Source: an uncultured Bacteroides sp. (lineage in GTDB: Bacteria > Bacteroidota > Bacteroidia > Bacteroidales > Bacteroidaceae). Taken from it: DNA of 64,000 bases. The position numbers and the translations under genes are program-made. The stretch spans positions 124,001 through 188,000 of the forward strand of contig NZ_OY762899.1 in the NCBI RefSeq assembly GCF_963666545.1. Reading direction: 5' to 3'. Positions 29,859 to 38,284 of this stretch are shown here, in pieces (positions within the stretch are counted from its first letter, which is position 1; each line of letters opens with the position of its first letter). The notes below the pieces were generated by a model that saw only the letters and a list, made by a program, of their open reading frames with translations, made no database searches and was not told where the DNA came from.

Positions 29859-29902
29859 GGAGGGGGTACTAAAACCCATAAGTGAACCTTGAACCTTTTG
29901 GG
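29859..29902 (-). repeat. Inverted repeat arm, right of the helicase
   Basis: Reverse-complement partner of 23823-23863, sharing AAGGTTCAC and TACCCCCTCC blocks in inverted orientation. Together the arms bracket the helicase gene and the fragment at 29509-29673. Confidence 0.65.
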
Positions 29903-30070
29903 CTTTAATTGTCTATTTTAAAGTCTAATTTTTATAGTTAATATATTGATAACCAGTTGAAATATCTTTTTTATATCGATGGGTAAAAAATAGGCTTTTG
30001 CCTATTTTTATATGGCAAACCGCTTTAATACTTCGAGTTTATACATTGAAAATTATTTATATTATCCAGG

Positions 30071-30148
30071 CTTATTATGCGTAACGAGTTAGGCGGAAAT
30101 TTTAGCGTCAAATTTGTCCATATTTGACCTTTTATTCATGTATCTTGG
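30071..30148 (+). repeat. Dispersed ~80-nt leader-like motif, copy A
   Basis: It shares the blocks CTTATT, GTAACGA(G/A)TTAGGC, AATTTT and TATCTTGG in the same order and spacing with 39047-39128. Each copy lies just upstream of a gene remnant, so it may be a promoter or leader carried with such genes. Confidence 0.5.
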
Positions 30149-30282
30149 CTTTAGATATGTAATTATTTATTTTAAAAGTAAAGAGGCATATAAGAATATC
30201 ATTCGATTATTTATATATCTTTGAATTACAGAAACCGCCATTTCGGAAACACTGGTTTCGGAATTATATATTTCTAAATCAA

Positions 30283-30490
30283 TTTGAGTATGACATTTTA
30301 CATATCATTGTCTGTGGATCGGTATACTCGTTGATGCACAAAATCTTCGAGAATCAGAAAGAGCCGTTATTTGGCAGAGCAACTGCCCAGATGAGAGTTA
30401 AACCATTTGAGGTTTCCATTTCTACGTGCTACAGGAGAACTGAAAGATTATAAGATAATCTATTCAGGCCTGTCGATGGAGAATATATAA
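30283..30490 (+). pseudogene. Remnant of an archaeal-type (ATPase_2-like) AAA ATPase gene
   Basis: Frame 30283-30453 reads D-I-L-H-I-I-V-C-G-S-V-Y-S-L-M, then P-L-F-G-R-A-T-A-Q-M-R-V-K-P-F-E. That matches the sensor-type C-G-S-x-x-S-x-M and P-L-x-G-R-x-T-A-Q segment of PF01637-like ATPases. A frame change near 30420 leads to R-A-T-G-E-L-K-D-Y-K-I-I-Y-S-G-L-S and a stop at 30488-30490, like the usual end of such proteins. The N-terminal P-loop part and most of the middle are missing. The upstream TATCTTTG at about 30216-30223 may be its old promoter. Confidence 0.5.
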
Positions 30491-30493
30491 GAG

Positions 30494-30661
30494 ATAAAAA
30501 GGCCGTTTCGTGTTTATACAACGAAACGGCCTATATCTTATCATACATTGATAACTTAACTATTACCGAATTCCTACGCTGTTATTACACATCTCAGGTT
30601 CAATGGGTATAATCTCAGCTCGATGTGACAACGAGCACCCCCACAGTATGTTGCAAATGTA
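30494..30661 (-). promoter_or_regulatory. Orphan second copy of the thiM TPP riboswitch with terminator
   Basis: Nearly identical to 23267-23436 in the same orientation, differing by about six substitutions and a 2-base deletion. The thi-box core (CTGAGAT, ACCC, GAACCTGAGAT), the 11-bp terminator stem (30501-30511 with 30521-30531), its T-run and the TACATTTG -7 box (30654-30661) are all kept. No thiamine gene follows: on the minus strand the next intact gene is the helicase, whose start is about 1.2 kb away. Either a relic of recombination or a free-standing TPP-sensing RNA. Confidence 0.88.
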
Positions 30662-30720
30662 CTAATATTATCGGCAATGTGTTAATTGAACATCCATAAA
30701 TCGAGTACGATTTATCATAA

Positions 30721-30882
30721 AACAGAAAAGAGCGTATATGTGAGATACTTTTTGCAGTTCCTGCAACGTCCTCTATTGATACGTTTGATCAAGTCGTTAT
30801 AATCAAATGTTGGGCTATTTTTTACTTTATTCTCGGTTGTGCTTGCTTACTGGGAGGTATTTATGGCCTATTCGGAGCATAA
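30721..30882 (+). pseudogene. Coding-like fragment of a small membrane protein
   Basis: An open frame of 53 codons without a start codon encodes a short polar stretch, then a hydrophobic helix rich in Ile, Leu and Gly ending G-L-F-G-A before the stop. It looks like the end of a membrane protein whose front is missing. The family is not recognised. Between this and 31076 no other feature is evident. Confidence 0.25.
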
Positions 30883-31075
30883 AACTTATCTCTTCATTTT
30901 TTTGTAACACGAATTTTCAATTTCGTATTTTGGTTTGATGGAATTTCGATTATCGAGATATTCGACGGAGGCAGAGCCATCCGTCGAATGAGCTAGACAT
31001 CAGTTAGTATAGTATTCTCGAGGGATATTAGTGATGTGCATACCGTTTTCTATCGATGCCATGCATAAATAGAGA

Positions 31076-31827
31076 TTATTGAAACAATAAATTTGGTAGT
31101 ATATTATAATATTTGTTGTTCTTAAAAATAAGGATGTCAAATTCAGGATATTCCTGTTCCGATAGATAACACATAATGATATTTTGATCTTTTCGTGGGT
31201 CAATCGTTAGTATCGAAACATATAGATTGCCGGCTTTATCTAAAATTGGGTTTTGTGTATCGTGTTCAATAAAAGAAAATGAATAGGAATTATAAGCTGT
31301 TTTTTAATTGTAAAAAATTCAGAAGTTTCGAAACTTGAGCCTACTGAACTAAGAGTATCTAACGGTTTGGAAGTATAATCCTCAGGATCAACGGAATTTA
31401 TGATTACATCCAATTTTTGATAAGCGAGTGCATTTTTACATAAGTTAGCAAGTTTAAGTTTGAAATAACCAACAGGGGGTTCTTGTTCATTTGCCACTGG
31501 ATTTCTGATTAGTTGCGGAGCAATGGTGCTATCGAGCTGAAAGATATACCAGGGTTCGGTATCATTTGCCTTTACTTCCAGTTCTTTTTCCAGCAGCACT
31601 TCTCCGGTTCTTTTGTTATAAAATGTAAACATTCCTGGTCCGGCAAAAGCAATGTTTATGTAGGGTTCTCCCATGTATTTTATACCAATATTTACATCAA
31701 GGATGCTGTTGTTGACAAAATAAACCCTTCCATAACTCTTCGATTCTTCCAATAAATCGCTCTTCTCGCTACAAGAAATAAAACTGATCAAGAGGCTCAA
31801 AAGAGCCATATATAATAATTTTTTCAT
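31076..31827 (-). pseudogene. Frameshifted lipoprotein gene next to the TonB receptor
   Basis: The frame starting at 31827 has a lipoprotein signal peptide (L-L-I-S-F-I-S-C, Cys at about residue 19) and reads to a stop at 31240. At the six-T run 31300-31305, adding one base moves into a second frame. That frame continues with protein-like sequence (N-S-Y-S-F-S-F-I-E-H-D, then N-L-Y-V-S-I-L-T-I-D) for about 70 more residues to a stop at 31076-31078. The full product would be about 250 residues. It follows the TonB receptor by 19 bases in the same direction, so it is probably a surface lipoprotein partner of that receptor. A real mutation, phase variation or a sequencing error are all possible. 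Confidence 0.65.
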
Positions 31828-31846
31828 CTCAGAATATTTTATATCA

Positions 31847-34800
31847 TTAAAATTTATAAGTTAATGTAACACTGGCTGTAGTGCCATTTTTTACACGGTA
31901 GGTTTTCTTGTCCCCCTTATCGGCTTCAAATTTATCGGTACCATTTATCAGCTCGCAACCATTGTTGGTTGCTCCTGTTCCACCTTTATAAGCAGTAGGA
32001 TTGGTGTAGTAAAAAGTTTCCGCATCCAATAGGTTGCTGATGTTCAATTTAATTTCTGCTTTTTGTTTTAGAAAGCGAGCACTCAACTGCAGGTCAACCA
32101 TGTTCCTTCCGTTTTCATATTCAATCTCATTAGGGTTATTATTGACGACGTACGAGCGATAACCTGAGCGGTTATAACTGATGTTTGCACCAACTAATTT
32201 AGCATCGTAGTTGATGCCTGCGTTCACAATCCAAGGCGACTGTCCATATAAAGGACGCTTGACACCTGGAATATCGGTGGCAACCAGTTCGTAAGAAGCA
32301 CCGCCATCGAGGGCAACCACTGCATAGTTTACTGCTTCTACTTCTGATTTCATCCAGGTTCCATTACCAAAAATAGTCAGATCTCTCAACCATTGTTTAT
32401 CAGCTATAAAATCCAGTCTTTTGCGAATCTCTATTTCAAAACCTTTATTGATGGCCCTTTTCTGATTTTGAAAACGCAAGTAGCGGGTTGTTCCGACCCC
32501 ACTGGACATAAAATGTGTCATTTCAAGTGGTTTATCAAAGTCTTTGTAAAATGCAGAAACCGATATGATCTCCCCGGCGCTTGGATACCACTCGTAGCGT
32601 AAATCGTAATTTTTTATCTTGGTACTTACCACGTTCCATCCACCGATGTTAGCATCCAGATAGGGGTCGTAGAGTTCAAAATACGAGGTCTCCCTGAAAT
32701 CAGGACGCACCATGGTGGTGGAATAAGCGGCACGCAAGTTCATATTGCTGGTTAAACTATAGGTGGCATTCACTGATGGCAGGAAACGCCAGTTCTTTTC
32801 TCCGGTAATAAATGGATCTACTTTTGAATTGCCAAAACCATTGTCGGGGTTGCGCAGAAACTGATCCTGGCTGTTGGCCAGATTGAAATTCTCTGCCCTG
32901 ACACCATATACCAGTCTTAATTTTTGAAAAAAACGCTGGTCGAGCATCATAAAAACCGCATGGTTTTTTGAAGTACCTGTATATTGTGATCCATTCCTCC
33001 CATCATATGCATAATAAAAGGCAGAGTCGCCTGAAATTCCCATCCTATCCGGCGCCATAATATCTTCATAGCGACCTGTTATGGCAGCATCTAAATCCAT
33101 CTTAACGAGTTGCACGGTTGCAGCATTTAAGCTGCGTTTTTTATCCCAGCCGGCATACCCTGCTTTTACTACGCTTTTCTCTTTTAAAAAATTGAAAGGC
33201 ATACTTACACTTGCCGACCAGTTGTAGTCGGTTTCGTTGAGGCTGGTGGACAAGCGGCTGTCGTAATGGCCGCTTGCATCACTATGCATGTTGGTGACCA
33301 TAGGACTGTCGTAATAATCCACGCCGCCTAAAGTCGCTGTTTTTTGGTAACGGAGCCTGCGCATATCTTTGATGTCCTGACTTATATTTGTGATGGAGCC
33401 CGTCCAGTTGAATTTAAGCCCCTTACTACCAATCAGGTTTTCGCCTTCAAGCTTATTCTGTAATACGGTGGTATATTCAGGTACTGTGAGCAGTTCTCTA
33501 TACCTCACGCTATTATCTTGCAAAATCTTGGAGGCATCCTGCATGGTTTCATTGAACACATGCGAATAATAGTTTTTGGAGGCAATTTTGAATTTCGCGC
33601 CCTGTATACCTGCATTCAGCACGCCACCCAAGGTGGTGTTAAATTTATATATATTTCCGGATCCTCTGACTGCTGCTGTATCTAAAGGCTGGCCTTCCAC
33701 AACATTAATAAAGCCAGAGTTGCGGATGGTTTGAAAAGGATTGGTTTCCTGCGTATTTCTGTAAGTTAAACCTCCTGAGAAACCAAACTTGAGACTTTCA
33801 TCTAGCTGATACAAACGGCCCATGGAGAATCGATAATTCTGATTGGGCGATGCGGTATACTGGTATCCTTTAAGTTGCTGATTATTAAATTGTTTGCTCT
33901 GCGTAATGGCATAGGAGGGAATAGGCTCACTCCGTTGTGTCCACGACTGAAGATTCATAGGCATATTTCGTCTGCCATCGTCAAAGCCCAAAAAGTCAGA
34001 TTTGCCACGACCTCCAAAACTGCCAAATTTCTTACCTGTTGTGCGGGTATTATACCCGGTTCCTAATGACAATGAAGTGAAATTCTGCTCAGGAATGTCA
34101 AGTGTATTGATGAGAATCTGTCCGCCGGAAAACTCGGCAGAAAGGTCAGCACTTGCTGTTTTGTTGACCACCACATTGTTCACCAATTCCTGTGGCACTA
34201 TATCAAAAGAAAAGTTTCTTCGGTTCATGTCTGTGCTTGGAATAATAACACCATCCAGCATAGCCTGATTGTAGCGTTCAGTCATGCCGCGTACAACCAC
34301 ATAACGGGTATCGACAGTTGTTACTCCGGTAATGCGTTTTAAGACCTGACCAAGGTTATTATCCGGTGTACGTGCAATTTGTTCTGCACTGATTCCATTG
34401 GTCATGCCGGCACTATTCTTTTGAGTCAGGTACAGGCTATTCACCGAGTTTTTTTTGTATGAAGCACTAACTACCACATCACCCAATTGATTACTGGCTG
34501 GAGTCATGGACGTATTCAGGTTAGTGATTTTACCGCTCTTCACTTCCACATCTGTAATTTTCTTTTTTTGGTATGCAATGGAGCTTATTTCCATTTGATA
34601 CGTTCCGGCAGGCATCGTCAGTTTATAATGCCCTTCTATATCGGTCACCGTTCCCAGCATTGTTTCTGTAAGACGAATGTTTACACCCGGTAGTCCCTCA
34701 CCGTTTTCATCGGTGATTCTGCCAGAGACAAACCCTTTGCCTTGTGTTGCCTGCGGTTGCTGGTTAGCCTGTTTTTTCAATACAGCGTAGGACGTTTCAG

Positions 34801-35113
34801 CCGTCTTTTTCCAAGTAAAGGGTGTACCTGAAAGGCTGCGTTCCAGAGCCTGCTCAACGCTTAAATTAGTGGCATTAAGAGCTGACACACGAGCATTACC
34901 TATGGTTTGCTGGTCACTCAAAATGGTAGTACCACTTTTTTTACTGATTTTCTTCAAACGTACCGATAATAACTCCTCTGGAAAGTGTGCATCAAAATTC
35001 TTTGCTTCTGCAGGTAGGGCAAAGCATAAGGTAAGGGCAATTACCAGCAATGGTATCAGTCCGAAATATCGTGATTTTACACTTGCTTTCATTTTAACTT
35101 GTTGATAATTCAT
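31847..35113 (-). CDS. TonB-dependent outer-membrane receptor with STN domain
   Basis: A 1088-residue outer-membrane transporter. A signal peptide ends near P-A-E-A-K (residues ~34-38). An STN signalling domain follows (about 45-110; L-L-S-V-R-L-K-K-I-S-K-K-S-G), then a carboxypeptidase-regulatory-like beta-sandwich (about 128-205; G-R-I-T-D-E-N-G-E-G-L-P-G-V-N), the plug (about 235-345) and the 22-strand barrel ending V-T-L-T-Y-K-F. The STN domain signals to a FecR-type anti-sigma factor, and one lies 187 bases upstream with a divergent ECF sigma beyond. The substrate is unknown; closeness to the orphan TPP riboswitch does not make it a thiamine receptor, because it lies upstream of that element. 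A start at the internal ATG 35092 is also possible. Confidence 0.9.
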   Translation of the reverse strand: MNYQQVKMKASVKSRYFGLIPLLVIALTLCFALPAEAKNFDAHFPEELLSVRLKKISKKSGTTILSDQQTIGNARVSALNATNLSVEQALERSLSGTPFTWKKTAETSYAVLKKQANQQPQATQGKGFVSGRITDENGEGLPGVNIRLTETMLGTVTDIEGHYKLTMPAGTYQMEISSIAYQKKKITDVEVKSGKITNLNTSMTPASNQLGDVVVSASYKKNSVNSLYLTQKNSAGMTNGISAEQIARTPDNNLGQVLKRITGVTTVDTRYVVVRGMTERYNQAMLDGVIIPSTDMNRRNFSFDIVPQELVNNVVVNKTASADLSAEFSGGQILINTLDIPEQNFTSLSLGTGYNTRTTGKKFGSFGGRGKSDFLGFDDGRRNMPMNLQSWTQRSEPIPSYAITQSKQFNNQQLKGYQYTASPNQNYRFSMGRLYQLDESLKFGFSGGLTYRNTQETNPFQTIRNSGFINVVEGQPLDTAAVRGSGNIYKFNTTLGGVLNAGIQGAKFKIASKNYYSHVFNETMQDASKILQDNSVRYRELLTVPEYTTVLQNKLEGENLIGSKGLKFNWTGSITNISQDIKDMRRLRYQKTATLGGVDYYDSPMVTNMHSDASGHYDSRLSTSLNETDYNWSASVSMPFNFLKEKSVVKAGYAGWDKKRSLNAATVQLVKMDLDAAITGRYEDIMAPDRMGISGDSAFYYAYDGRNGSQYTGTSKNHAVFMMLDQRFFQKLRLVYGVRAENFNLANSQDQFLRNPDNGFGNSKVDPFITGEKNWRFLPSVNATYSLTSNMNLRAAYSTTMVRPDFRETSYFELYDPYLDANIGGWNVVSTKIKNYDLRYEWYPSAGEIISVSAFYKDFDKPLEMTHFMSSGVGTTRYLRFQNQKRAINKGFEIEIRKRLDFIADKQWLRDLTIFGNGTWMKSEVEAVNYAVVALDGGASYELVATDIPGVKRPLYGQSPWIVNAGINYDAKLVGANISYNRSGYRSYVVNNNPNEIEYENGRNMVDLQLSARFLKQKAEIKLNISNLLDAETFYYTNPTAYKGGTGATNNGCELINGTDKFEADKGDKKTYRVKNGTTASVTLTYKF

Positions 35114-35299
35114 CTTTTTATTTCATTTTTAGGTTTATTTTTTTACTTTAATCAGGTCAATACATCTCCTGTTCTTCTCTTTTATAGAAAAGAATATTAA
35201 TGTTAGATATTAATAAAATAGGTGATTGCTAGACAGCAAGTATAACATTTGCAATACTTCCGGATTGTTTGCATTTGCTTTATGCTGCCCATGTTGGGG

Positions 35300-36322
35300 C
35301 TACGGCGTTATGATAATCCTGCTTCCATCGTTTGTATAGTGTATGTTATAAATTGCGCTTATTGTATTCATGACTTCCGTTAGACTGCATCCTGCCCCGA
35401 AGGCTCCTTGCAAGTATTTACCGTCGAGAGCATGCTGTTCGATGGTTACTTCTACGCCAAATTGCTGGCGTAACCGTAATTTCAATTCTTCTATTCCAAC
35501 GCCATTAAGTACAAGTCGTCCTTCCATCCACCCGGCAGCATCGCGCCAGTCAACATCGGTGATTTCTGTATGACTGTCAGCACAGTGGTATTTAAGTTGT
35601 CGATTGGCGGTGAGCACGGCAAGCGTCTGTCCGTTTTCCGCAATTTCCACCCGTCCGTTTCGCACCGTCACTACATTCTCGCCCAGCTTGTCGTAGGCTT
35701 TTACATTGAAGGACGTTCCTCGTACGATGGTCTGCATATTACCCGTATGGATAATGAATGGTTTTTCAGGATTTTTGGCTACTTCGAAAAAAGCTTCCCC
35801 TTCGAGCCATACTTCGCGCTTTTCCTTGTTAAAAGTTGCTTCTGCTATCTCAAAACGAGTATCGGCATTTACCTGCACAACGGTTCCGTCAGGAAGGGTG
35901 AACGTAGTTCGGTGTGTGCCATCCGTCGTCCATGCCTTGCGGGCATCGGCTATCATGGTTTTATTATCAATGTCATTGCTGTGATTATATATTAGCCATG
36001 AGGCACTACCTGCAATTAAAAAGACTGCGGCAATAGCGGCATACCGACGGTATGTATGCCATATCTGACGGACAACCGGTGATTTCTCTCTCTGCTTATT
36101 ATTCTCCAAATGATATTGCCTGACCAATCCATGCCATACCTTTGCATTAAGTTCCGTGAGTATTTTTTTGTTCGGTGCATTTTCAGTGATTGTCTCTGTA
36201 TCGGGTGCCCACGTGTCGAGCGCACGGCGTTCCGTATCGTTTGCCTTCCCTTTCTCATAGCGATCTATCAAATCGACTATATAATCCAGCACTCTTATTC
36301 CTTTCTTCTTACTTTTTCTCAT
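35300..36322 (-). CDS. FecR-type anti-sigma factor
   Basis: A 340-residue inner-membrane protein. The cytosolic N-terminus (1-90) has the sigma-binding helix region. One membrane helix lies at about 92-112 (Y-A-A-I-A-A-V-F-L-I-A-G). The periplasmic FecR domain is at about 135-235 (T-L-P-D-G-T-V-V-Q-V-N-A-D-T, then V-W-L-E-G-E-A-F-F-E-V-A), and a C-terminal DUF4974/STN-like domain is at about 265-338. It passes the signal from the TonB receptor, the next gene downstream, to the ECF sigma encoded divergently at 36613. Confidence 0.92.
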   Translation of the reverse strand: MRKSKKKGIRVLDYIVDLIDRYEKGKANDTERRALDTWAPDTETITENAPNKKILTELNAKVWHGLVRQYHLENNKQREKSPVVRQIWHTYRRYAAIAAVFLIAGSASWLIYNHSNDIDNKTMIADARKAWTTDGTHRTTFTLPDGTVVQVNADTRFEIAEATFNKEKREVWLEGEAFFEVAKNPEKPFIIHTGNMQTIVRGTSFNVKAYDKLGENVVTVRNGRVEIAENGQTLAVLTANRQLKYHCADSHTEITDVDWRDAAGWMEGRLVLNGVGIEELKLRLRQQFGVEVTIEQHALDGKYLQGAFGAGCSLTEVMNTISAIYNIHYTNDGSRIIITP

Positions 36323-36576
36323 ATGCTCTAGGTAGTTATCAGTCCTTAGTGTAGGGCTTCATATATAAAACCCTCTGAAAAAGCCAAATGTACTTTGAAA
36401 AGTGATTAAGTTTTTATTTCTAAGTTGTTTCATTTATGTTTCCACGCTCAGCATCAGTTGTTTAGTCCTCATTTTAGGGCTGATTTTTTATTCTGGGAAT
36501 TAAAACATTTTTTATCTATTGTATAGAATTAATAGGATTGTAACAAGATTGAATTCTATATATGCGTAATTTCATA

Positions 36577-36584
36577 TAGATTTG
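36577..36584 (+). promoter_or_regulatory. -7 box of the ECF sigma gene
   Basis: TAGATTTG matches the Bacteroides -7 consensus and lies 29 bases before the ATG at 36613. No clear TTTG -33 box is seen. The 290-base divergent gap (36323-36612) must also hold the fecR promoter, which I cannot place. Confidence 0.5.
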
Positions 36585-36612
36585 CACGATAAAAGTGGAG
36601 AGGAATGATAAC

Positions 36613-37230
36613 ATGACCGACCGGGAATTATTGGAACGTATAGCAGAGAAAGATTCCCAATCTTTCAAAGTATTATATGACCGTTACTGCAATTTACTGA
36701 ACGGATGGGCATCTTCCCGCCTGAACGATAGGGAAGTCGCTTCAGATGTAATGCAGGAATTTTGGGCATATATCTGGCTCATGCCACAAAATATACGCCC
36801 AGATGAAACTGATTCGGTCAAACGCTATTTAGTGCAAAACGTTTCTTTTCGCATCTTGAAGTACTTCCATAAGCAATCTGTGAAATTTGAAATTGCGGAT
36901 GATGAATTGGTTGCCGGACAAATTTCGGAACTTTCTTATACTCATGTGCAGGAGGAAATGAATGCTAAAGAGATTCAGCAATTGATAGATGACGTTTTGC
37001 AAACTTTACCGATTCTTTCCCGCCGGATTTATGAGCTTCGCTGCATCAAAGACCTTTCCGTTAAAGAAACAGCCTCCAAACTCGGAGTGGCGGAAAGTAC
37101 GGTACGCAACGGTTTATCTTCTGTGGTTTCTACTCTCCGCAATGAAGTGAGCCTACGTTACGAGACAAGTGACTCCTCCGATAAGTTGAAAGCCTTATTA
37201 GCTCTACTTATTTGCTTGCTTGGAAAATAA
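36613..37230 (+). CDS. ECF sigma factor (FecI-like)
   Basis: A 205-residue sigma-70 family protein with regions 2 and 4 only. Region 2 is at about 20-85 (F-K-V-L-Y-D-R-Y, then D-V-M-Q-E-F-W-A-Y-I-W). Region 4 is at about 125-175, with the helix-turn-helix L-S-V-K-E-T-A-S-K-L-G-V-A-E-S-T-V-R-N. The ATG at 36613 is preceded by GGAGAGG, better than the GTG at 36595. It is divergent from fecR and the TonB receptor, which it probably activates when the receptor is occupied. Its 3' end overlaps an HxlR remnant on the other strand. Confidence 0.9.
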   Translation: MTDRELLERIAEKDSQSFKVLYDRYCNLLNGWASSRLNDREVASDVMQEFWAYIWLMPQNIRPDETDSVKRYLVQNVSFRILKYFHKQSVKFEIADDELVAGQISELSYTHVQEEMNAKEIQQLIDDVLQTLPILSRRIYELRCIKDLSVKETASKLGVAESTVRNGLSSVVSTLRNEVSLRYETSDSSDKLKALLALLICLLGK

Positions 37231-37350
37231 TTGTACGGTCGAATGAGTTATGGGATTTACTTTGCTTTTCGACCCATTGCCACAAATTATCAATGATTGG
37301 AATTAGTTTTTTATCTGCCTCTGTCAGAGAATATTCTACTTTCAACGGTA
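37208..37350 (-). pseudogene. 3' remnant of an HxlR-family regulator
   Basis: On the minus strand the frame reads P-L-K-V-E-Y-S-L-T-E, then L-I-P-I-I-D-N-L-W-Q-W, the C-terminal winged-helix and dimerisation segment of HxlR regulators, and stops at 37208-37210. The N-terminal two thirds are absent; the similarity ends near 37350, where transposase-like sequence begins on the other strand. It probably reflects a deletion at a transposon insertion. Confidence 0.6.
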
Positions 37351-37359
37351 ATAAGGGAT

Positions 37360-37665
37360 ATACTTTCTTTTATTGCTGTCCGTAAAAATTCGTGGAACGA
37401 AAACATAGGCTGTTTTCCTCTCTTGGAATCAAAAGGCGGACATCTACAGGCTATTGTTGCCACTGCACATAAACTGGCCAAGATATTCTTCACAATGGTC
37501 AAATTCAAGACCCCCTACGATGAAAAAAAAGTGGGGCTCGATGAAGCAGAATTGCTCAAACGCAAAATCAACCGCGCTCAAGTCATGCTTGATAGATTAA
37601 ACAAAAAGTACAAAGAATCATCATACTATGTGGATGTTATATACAATAATAAAAATTCAATTTAG
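37360..37665 (+). mobile_element. 3' remnant of an IS110-like transposase
   Basis: The frame contains G-G-H-L-Q-A-I-V-A-T-A-H-K-L-A, then F-F-T-M-V-K, and a Lys/Arg-rich helical tail. This is the C-terminal region of IS110-family transposases (R-x-G-x-x-x-A-I-V-A-x-A-H-K-L). The catalytic N-terminal part is missing, and the apparent start at 37297 belongs to unrelated sequence, so it is not a functional gene. Confidence 0.55.
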
Positions 37666-37785
37666 ACCCACAAATCGAGAATAAATAATAATCTAGTTTG
37701 CTATTACTCGAGATTAATGAATAATTTTCAGATCTTTCTGTAATAATCTTATTTATATCACGACTATATAACAAAAGATATACCT

Positions 37786-38280
37786 ATGAAATCAATTCAA
37801 GAAGATTTTCTTAAGATCGTATCCAACTATCAAGGAATCATACATAAAGTAAATTTGATCTACTTTAGAGTCATTGTCGATAGAGAGGATAATTTTCAGG
37901 AAATTCTCCTTCAACTTTGGAAATCATTTCCGCAGTTGAAAGACAGGACAAAGATCGGATCGTGGATATATGCCGTTGCTATTAACACCTCCATATCTAA
38001 GATCAGAAAAGATAGCAAGCTCGTGTTTCAGGAGTTGACTGATTCAACTCCTGAAATGAGTTTGGAGGATAATGCAGATTCTTTTGAAGTCGATGTTAAT
38101 TTTCAAAATCTTATTGAGGCATTACATCAACTCAATCAAATAGACCGTTCTATCATGCTACTTTATTTAGAAGAGCTAGATTATAATGAGATAGCAGAGA
38201 TTATGGGCATTACCAGCACAAATGTTGGTGTTAGAATAAATCGCTCAAAAAAACAATTAAAGAAATACTTAAATAAATAG
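37786..38280 (+). CDS. ECF sigma factor
   Basis: A 164-residue sigma-70 family protein. Region 2 is at about 15-70 (V-D-R-E-D-N-F-Q-E-I-L-L-Q-L-W, with A-V-A-I-N-T-S-I-S-K after it). Region 4 is at about 105-160, with L-L-Y-L-E-E-L-D-Y-N-E-I-A-E-I-M-G-I-T-S-T-N-V-G-V-R as helix-turn-helix. It is 4 bases upstream of a membrane protein of unknown function, probably its regulator. The upstream 120 bases are AT-rich with no clear promoter boxes. Confidence 0.9.
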   Translation: MKSIQEDFLKIVSNYQGIIHKVNLIYFRVIVDREDNFQEILLQLWKSFPQLKDRTKIGSWIYAVAINTSISKIRKDSKLVFQELTDSTPEMSLEDNADSFEVDVNFQNLIEALHQLNQIDRSIMLLYLEELDYNEIAEIMGITSTNVGVRINRSKKQLKKYLNK

Positions 38281-38284
38281 GAAC

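Noticed and set aside
29266-30661. Control of the helicase by the orphan TPP riboswitch
   Set aside because: About 1.2 kb of non-coding sequence, an intact terminator and a 40-bp palindrome separate them, so read-through control is unlikely.
31000-31203. 67-residue minus-strand open frame below the lipoprotein gene
   Set aside because: The neighbouring frame continues the lipoprotein after a single-base frameshift and reads much more like protein.
31847-35113. TonB receptor as a thiamine transporter because of the nearby TPP riboswitch
   Set aside because: The receptor lies upstream of the riboswitch in transcription direction and is coupled to FecR/ECF sigma instead.
35570-35995. 141-residue open frame opposite fecR
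   Set aside because: Antisense to a clear FecR domain; no start context or family.
37297-37665. Continuous 122-codon open frame as an intact gene
   Set aside because: Its first third overlaps the HxlR remnant and is unlike the transposase-like remainder, so it is a chance fusion of debris.
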